From Escallonia rubra (taxonomy: Eukaryota; Streptophyta; Magnoliopsida; Escalloniales; Escalloniaceae), in NCBI GenBank assembly GCA_033065855.1, contig JAVXUO010001943.1:1-64000 (forward strand): a DNA stretch of 64,000 bases, in the 5' to 3' direction. Under the pieces are notes generated by a model, which saw nothing but the letters and a program-made list of their open reading frames with translations, made no database searches and was not told where the DNA came from. Both the position numbers and the translations under genes were made by a program. Shown here piece after piece: positions 58,570 to 64,000 of this stretch. Numbering within the stretch: the stretch's first letter is position 1; every line of letters starts with the position of its first letter.

Positions 58570-58580
58570 ACTTTTCAAGA

Positions 58581-59855
58581 ATGGCAAGAGAGAAACGAGC
58601 ACGTGCCAGTTCATCTCGCTCACGAGCTATACCCGCGCCCGAGCCTGAGCCCGAGCCTATCGCGGTAGAATTTGATCAAAATCGATATCAGACCCGCGAG
58701 GCTGCCGATCGCTTTTCTGCACAACTCTCTTCCCCTCTGACTCCAGGTTTGCGACTGGATACTCCATTTCTTTTCACCATAGGTGTTCTTAGATCCCTTC
58801 AGGATAGTCTTCTAGATCGCTTCACTGATAGGAACACTACTCTATATTATCCTGATGCAATCCGCTTATTTTATGCGAATTTGAATTGGAGCATTGCTAC
58901 TGAGTCATGTACCCTCATGTCCTATGTTTTTGGACGCCGCATTTCATTCTCTCAGTCTCGTCTAGCCACTATTCTAGACCTCCCCGATAGTGGTTTCTCA
59001 TTTTCATTAGACATGATTCCTGTCGCTGGTCAGTCACATTGGTTTGACCGACCTTTTACTATTGAGGAGCAGCTTCGACATACACTTCATTGTCGACAGG
59101 TTCGGGTTGCGAGCAAGCCCAGCCTACGTGACCTACCACCTCTCTCTCGTCTGTTCCATCATATCATCGCTCACAACGTCATTCCTAGAACTGGAGGTCT
59201 TTCACTTGTTTCTTACTTGGACGTTCAGCTCCTGACCTTCTTTCGCTCTGGCACACCGCTTAACCTCCCTCGTCTCATCATGTTAAACATGATTAGGAGC
59301 GCCTCACATCCTGCCTTAGCTCTACCATATGGCCTACTACTCACTCGCATTCTTGCTGCCTTTGACATACCTCTTATGGGTGAGTATATTGAGGTTACTA
59401 GGCACCTCGTACTAGACAGCTCTACCCCTCGTAGAAAGGGCCTTTTAGATGGTCATGACCGCTTCTTACCGGAGCCTGACATGGATGATGTCCCTGTCGA
59501 TGAGGATGAGGCTGATGAGGCTGATGGTGATGATGATGAGGATGATGATGTTGATGTTGATGCTGATGCTGAGGCTGATCGAGCTGCCGGCGACGGGATT
59601 GATCGTGATTCACCTCCGTTGATCATTTCGAGTACATATGAGGCGGGCACTTCTTCCGGTCCTTCTACTTCTGGATATGACGCGATCCTCGCACGCTTAG
59701 ATATGATGCAGCAGCATATGCATGCCGGTTTCAGTCGGATGGATCTTGCCCATAGCCAGCTCAGTCGACGCCTTTCTCGCATGGAGGATCATTGTGGGAT
59801 TCAGTGTCCCGAGGAGGACTTCTTTCATCCACCACCTCCACCATCGGGTCCTTAG
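58581..59855 (+). CDS. Extra ORF of the copia element (env-like position, putative plant transposon protein)
   Basis: 424 residues. The start is basic and Ser/Arg-rich, with a Pro-Glu repeat (PEPEPEPEP) at about 18-26. A globular part spans about 35-290 and contains LPRLIMLNMIRSASHPALAL and the LPYGLLLTRILAAF block. These resemble the putative plant transposon protein domain found in extra ORFs of some plant retrotransposons. An acidic run (299-334) follows, then an amphipathic, probably coiled-coil segment (367-404) and a Pro tail. There is no signal peptide or clear membrane span, so an envelope role is doubtful. Codons are richer in C/G than in gag and pol. The ORF is intact. Function is unknown. 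Confidence 0.8.
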   Translation: MAREKRARASSSRSRAIPAPEPEPEPIAVEFDQNRYQTREAADRFSAQLSSPLTPGLRLDTPFLFTIGVLRSLQDSLLDRFTDRNTTLYYPDAIRLFYANLNWSIATESCTLMSYVFGRRISFSQSRLATILDLPDSGFSFSLDMIPVAGQSHWFDRPFTIEEQLRHTLHCRQVRVASKPSLRDLPPLSRLFHHIIAHNVIPRTGGLSLVSYLDVQLLTFFRSGTPLNLPRLIMLNMIRSASHPALALPYGLLLTRILAAFDIPLMGEYIEVTRHLVLDSSTPRRKGLLDGHDRFLPEPDMDDVPVDEDEADEADGDDDEDDDVDVDADAEADRAAGDGIDRDSPPLIISSTYEAGTSSGPSTSGYDAILARLDMMQQHMHAGFSRMDLAHSQLSRRLSRMEDHCGIQCPEEDFFHPPPPPSGP

Positions 59856-60180
59856 GCGTTAGGACTTGATTTATGTCTTTATTTGCTTATGCTCTCAGAC
59901 TCGTTTATGTATTTCAAAACTTGTCATGGATGTTATGCGTAGTATTATTAAAACTTGGTTTAAATTAGCACTTTGATTCTCGCTTCTCTTGCGGCACGTT
60001 TGATTTATATTACGTTTTTTATGTGCTATTATTACAAGTCTTGGTATACCTTTTGATGGATATTCAAGTACTTATGCTTTCTTGTTTTTGAATGCCCTTG
60101 TTGGCTATAATGATTATCCATGGATGGATACATAAGTTGATCACTTTCACACACACCCTTGATCTTTTTTCAATGATGTC

Positions 60181-60282
60181 AAAAGGGGGAGAAAATATTG
60201 TTGATTCATATTTGTGTGGACTTGATATGAGCATATATTACTTAAGTTAGGGGGAGCCCTACATTGCTTAAGATAGGGGGAG
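60181..60282 (+). other. Extra internal polypurine tracts
   Basis: AAAAGGGGGAGA at 60181, TAGGGGGAG at 60248 and TAGGGGGAG at 60274 precede the terminal one at 60400. Repeated GGGGGAG tracts before the 3' LTR are characteristic of Sireviruses. Confidence 0.85.
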
Positions 60283-60399
60283 CGTTTTGTCATGATTTCT
60301 TCTCATGACCCCTTATGGTTTTTAATTGAGATTGTTATGCTTCATTTCGCATATTATCTTATATATCTCATATTATTTGAATCAATGTTTGCCATCATC

Positions 60400-60413
60400 A
60401 AAAAGGGGGAGAT
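60400..60413 (+). other. Terminal polypurine tract of the copia element
   Basis: AAAAAGGGGGAGAT directly precedes the TGTTAACC start of the 3' LTR. Confidence 0.9.
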
Positions 60414-61675
60414 TGTTAACCCTACGGTTATTTAACCTAGGATTATATTTGATTTTGATGATAACTAACATTGATGATTATGCTGTCTAACATGCATTGA
60501 GTTGATGAAGCAATAGGAACAATCTCATACTCATGCAAACGGATTATTAGACGAGCAACACGATCAAAGACTCTCAACGGAACGCATCAAAGAGGAAATT
60601 CGACGATTGAAGTTTTCATGCTTTTATTTCCGTCTTTGTAAACTAGACATAGAGAGATGATCGTTACGATGACTGTATACCTAGAACTTGCCCATAGGTT
60701 TCCCTTGCATGCATAAAAAGTTTTTCATGCTTTAAAAACAGGAAACTGCATTTTCAGGGATGCAGTCGACTGCATGTTAGGCAGTAGGGTATTACAGTCG
60801 ACTGCATTGAATGCAGTCGACTGCAATACTTCCAGTAGCCCATTACAGTCGACTGCATTGCATTGCAGTCGACTGCAAGTTGGAAATTTGAATTTCCAAC
60901 GGCTACTTTTTGGGTTACAGTCGACTGCAATGGGCATTGCAGTCGACTGCATTTACCGTTTGGCGCATTTAATGCCCTACCTAACCCCAAACGGTCATAT
61001 TTATTCCCAGCTCTATAAATACTCATCTTGGGCATTATTTTCATTCATCAATTGCATTCAAAGCTCTCCTATCTTTCATATTCTCAAAGATCAAAGCAAT
61101 TGTTCAAATCTCTCTTGTTTTCATTGATTTCTCATCCTTTTCAAGAGAGCATTTATTGTGAGCTTACATTAGAGAGAGATACACTTTCATAAGTCATCAT
61201 ACACTCATCTCTCTTGTTCTAGTACTTCAACTTGTACTCATCTACTTCTTAAGAGTGAAATCTTGTACTCATTTCTTCATTGAAAGGTTCTTGTATCAAA
61301 GCTTGGGGTTGTCAAGCTTTGGAGCTTTGGGTTTGTCAAAGCTTGTTCTTGATGTGGGCATAGCATCAAGGGATTGTAAGAGGTTCGATCTTGACCCGTA
61401 AGGAAGATCATACTAGTGGATTCTAGGGCCTTTCAAGGGACTTCCTTGAAGGGGTGGACGTAGGCTTGTGGGTATATCAAGCCGAACCATTTAATTCTCA
61501 TTGTCAAGTATCTCTAAACCCTTCTCTCTTTACATTATTGTTTTACATATTGTGTTGAGATTGGTTGTTTGTTTACTTGAGTTTTTGAGATTAAGGTTTG
61601 TTGGTTGTTTTATTTTAAAGTAGTCTTAAAACCCTATTCACCCCCCCCCCCTCTAGGGTTATTTTATTGGTTTCA
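60414..61675 (+). repeat. 3' LTR of the copia element
   Basis: 1262 bp, matching 51444-52701 except for about five substitutions (for example GTTGG/GTTAG near 60778) and a longer C run near 61641-61652. It carries the same seven palindromes (60761-60951) and TATA box. Confidence 0.96.
60761..60951. promoter_or_regulatory. Seven-copy palindrome array in U3 (3' LTR)
   Basis: Identical in number, sequence and spacing to 51791-51981. Confidence 0.85.
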
Positions 61676-61680
61676 CAACG
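61676..61680. repeat. Target-site duplication, right (CAACG)
   Basis: Matches 51439-51443 exactly. Confidence 0.95.
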
Positions 61681-62049
61681 GTTACCACGCATGAGAGGTG
61701 TCCAACAAAGGGTCTCTGATGCCTAAGTTAGTTTCTACGAGGGCAAAAGCTGAAGAGCATAGAAGAGTAGATCTTGGGTACGCCAGCTTAGCTTTTTCTT
61801 GACCTTATAGAGGCCTTTTTATAGAGAGATTGAGAAAGTTATCTGCTTATGATAGGATTAAACTACCTCAATGGTTATTACCATATAGAACTGTAGTACC
61901 CGTCCATTTTTATTACGGTTAGAGCCCAAGTCCATAACAATTACTAGGACATAATAAAAGGTTTATAATACCCCCGGCACGTATGACTATTACAGAACAC
62001 ACGCGGATGTGCTAATTGGTAGCACATCCTTATCATTTTGCCCCCAACA
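61681..62049 (-). repeat. LTR-like sequence flanking the copia insertion
   Basis: On the - strand a TATA-like CTATAAAAAGG lies at 61824-61814, and sequence further upstream ends in TGTTGGGGGCAAAATGATAA, a plausible LTR start. It may be the right part of a decayed minus-strand LTR split by the copia element, but its other end was not found. Confidence 0.3.
62005..62029. repeat. Perfect 10-bp-arm hairpin
   Basis: GGATGTGCTA and TAGCACATCC surround the 5-base loop ATTGG. Confidence 0.9.
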
Positions 62050-62449
62050 CCCTTGTTCGTAGAATTCAGAATGAAGGAGTATTTTTACGAGGTGCTTAAC
62101 TTTAATTCCAATTCTGCATAGGTGGCCAACCAAGGCAGAAAGAAAATGAAGCCAACAATGTATTCCACAGTATACCAACACCCATAGGTTGACTGGTCAA
62201 CGACTTTACACCTAGCTATTCGAGTAAACAGGGAGCAACACGTTTGCTTGGCTGGCCGAGCATACCATTAAGTTGTACGTCTGCTCAACTGCTGAGGAGA
62301 CACTTAGGATGTGCGTCTGCTCGACTGATTGAGCAGACTTAGTTGAGCAGACTAAGTCCTTTCTATCCACTCGGCTGGCAGCGTGGACGAGTTAACGACA
62401 ATACGTTTAACTGGGAAAATAGACATCTTAAGAACAAAGTTCATCCGCT

Positions 62450-62620
62450 TAACTGGACAATTAGATTAAGCTTAATGATTCATGGTCCGTCGGCTTAGGT
62501 AGACACGCAGACTAAGCTTAAGGACACAGATTCCATCTGCTCGACTGGACGAGCAAGCTAAGCTTAAGGACACATAGTCTATATGTTCGGCTGAACGAGT
62601 AGACTAAGCTTAAGGGAGGA
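62450..62620 (+). repeat. 46-bp minisatellite with internal dyads
   Basis: The block TAAGCTTA occurs at 62467, 62513, 62559 and 62605, exactly 46 bp apart. Each unit has an imperfect dyad of the type GCTCGACTGGACGAGC. Related but less regular units extend back to about 62240. A TATA-like TATAAAG lies downstream at 62780. Confidence 0.85.
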
Positions 62621-62779
62621 GAAGATCCGCTCGGTTGGCCAAGCGAACGAAATATTAAATGAGCATTTATTACCCATATGAATCGAAGCATCATCTTGAG
62701 ATTTATGATTAATCTTGACTATTGAGATCGTTAATTGAAGGGGGTGAGTGAATGCGAGTCCTCACACATTGATTTTCAC

Positions 62780-62786
62780 TATAAAG
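62780..62786 (+). promoter_or_regulatory. TATA-like motif after the 46-bp repeats
   Basis: TATAAAG in CACTATAAAGAGTTTGAG. The position downstream of the minisatellite resembles a U3 enhancer-TATA arrangement of an LTR. No partner LTR is visible. Confidence 0.35.
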
Positions 62787-62799
62787 AGTTTGAGTTGAG

Positions 62800-64000
62800 A
62801 GCACCTGTTGAGAGATAGAAAGGCGGTGGTCGGAACTCTTTGAGACTTCGTCGAAGTTAGTATTTTCTCTAGATCATATCAACTTTCTCCTAGAGCAACT
62901 AAGTTGCTCTTCGCTACCTATTCAAAATTCTTTAATATTGTTCATTCACATTTCCAGTATATGAATCTAGTCATTTTAGGAATATAATATTTCAGTTATC
63001 TCTTTAGAGGTTAAGTCCAATGCTCTCATTCTTTCCTTTCTCCTCATCAAAGTGTGGACAAAAAGTGAGTGGAAATGATCATACAGGATGCAGTCGATCC
63101 TTCTCCAATTTCATGCTCATCTCTTAGCCAGCCAATTGAGTGCTTATAATAATTAAGTAACTCAAGGGGCATTATGAAATCCCTAATACTATAGAATTGA
63201 GGCAACTGGCTACCATATGGCCATCTATTTAAAAACATTCACCAATGGATTTAGGGTTCCTCTAGTGGTGCCAAATTGCCTATAACTTGTGGAGGTTTCT
63301 TTCATACTTTATTCATATTTTCCATTCTCTAGATATAGCTCCTAGGCTAAAAGTCTTAAGATAATTTTTTAGATTAACGAATATAAGGGTGATATTACCT
63401 TAGTCGTAGACGCCGTGTTAGTTTGACCCATTTGGCCAACACCCTTTCTTATGATTATACTTATAAGGATAAATACATTCTTGAACCGGTACTCGCATAG
63501 TCACTAAAGGTACAGGCGCACTTAAGGTGCAAAGGGTCCCTAGAGCCTAAGCGCAAAGGGTTCCTGAAGTCTGGGCGCAAGGCGTAAGTCGCAGGCGCAC
63601 GCCTTTTCAAAGAGTGGCACAAAATATAAATAAATCGATATTAGTGTATTAAATCAATAAAATCACGTAAAATTTTCAAAACATGGCAATTTAACAAGTT
63701 TTCAACACTAGAAAAAGTTTCAAATCCAATGAGAAGTAGTTAATCCTAAGTGATTATGACAACGTCATCCTAATTATCAGTGAGGGTTAAGGCAACAATG
63801 TTTTTTTCTCAAAAGGGAATCATAGACTCTAAGTCTGTTAGAGATTCCTCCTCAATTTCATCTTCTTTGTTTACAAGGTGAAGTGAAAGAATAGATTTAC
63901 TTAATAGAGAGTAACAAGTGGGGACGGGACACTAGCACAATGAACATCAATAAGAAAATCGATGGATTAGAGGTTTGGGGTTTTAGTTTTTTTTTTTTTT
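62800..64000. other. Unassigned repeat-like sequence to the window end
   Basis: No coding sequence recognised. A GCGC-rich stretch at 63508-63605 (AGGCGCAC/GCGCAAGG motifs) looks like a short diverged repeat. The window ends in a T run. Confidence 0.4.

Larger units (their letters stand above)
57670..58580 (+). other. Spacer between pol and the extra ORF: array, TATA-like motif, leader intron
   Basis: No gene in 911 bp; a 117-residue frame (57752-58105) merely reads through the palindromes. The region contains four palindromes, a TATA-like CATAAATC (57967-57974), a possible donor ATTG|GTACGTAAAT (58076) and a possible acceptor after a T-rich tract, TTTGTTTAG|AC (exon resumes at 58570). The ATG of the extra ORF follows at 58581. 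This is the layout of a separate promoter with an intron in the 5' leader. Confidence 0.5.
51444..61675 (+). mobile_element. Complete Sirevirus-type Ty1/copia retrotransposon
   Basis: A 10.2-kb element flanked by CAACG on both sides (51439-51443 and 61676-61680). The LTRs (1258 and 1262 bp) differ by about five substitutions and a C-run length, so insertion is very recent. The order is LTR, primer-binding site, gag, pol, long spacer, extra ORF, repeated polypurine tracts, LTR. An extra ORF after pol, several GGGGGAG polypurine tracts, a long gag with two zinc knuckles and palindromes in U3 are hallmarks of the Sirevirus (SIRE1/Maximus) lineage. Confidence 0.96.

Overview
This window is nuclear DNA of a flowering plant, probably a eudicot. 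The evidence is one intron-rich protein-coding gene with plant-type splice sites, surrounded and invaded by plant-specific transposon lineages: chromovirus and Tat-type Ty3/gypsy, Sirevirus-type Ty1/copia, a LINE, Mutator-like, hAT-like and Tourist-like elements. There are no bacterial genes, operons or ribosome binding sites. I recognise no tRNA, rRNA or CRISPR.

Layout. (1) 1-23300 is a three-deep retrotransposon nest. The outermost host is a decayed Tat-lineage gypsy element on the + strand (pol remnants 16535-21200, then an antisense coiled-coil remnant). It was split by an old gypsy element with long LTRs (partial 5' LTR 1-713, eroded interior, 3' LTR from 4474 to 16534). That 3' LTR was itself split by a young chromodomain gypsy element on the - strand (7504-16040), with near-identical 1.88-kb LTRs and a CTGAT target duplication. 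(2) 23300-26022 is repeat debris: a CACTA-like end, a roughly 390-bp segment present twice, and a GC-rich minisatellite of about 67-bp period. (3) A Mutator-like element (26023-27234) stops 93 bp before the only ordinary gene, a seven-exon PLD-superfamily gene (27328-47427, 531 codons, two intact HKD motifs, N-terminal signal sequence). Its introns hold two copies of one MITE family, a LINE, a rearranged copia element and a Tourist-like MITE. (4) 47428-51443 holds a hAT-like MITE, a second Mutator-like element that splits a possible minus-strand exon, and LTR-like sequence. (5) 51444-61675 is a complete, very young Sirevirus-type copia element (CAACG target duplication) with gag, pol and an extra 424-codon ORF. 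(6) 61676-64000 is LTR-like sequence with a 46-bp minisatellite.

The most interesting structure is in the copia element. The palindrome TGCAGTCGACTGCA (or a one-base variant) occurs seven times upstream of the TATA box in each LTR. Four more copies, spaced exactly 22 bp apart, lie between pol and the extra ORF, followed by a TATA-like motif and a predicted leader intron. This looks like a shared cis-element driving both the genomic transcript and a separate transcript for the extra ORF.

All splice sites, phases and target duplications were read by eye. Divergence figures are rough counts, and no database search was possible.
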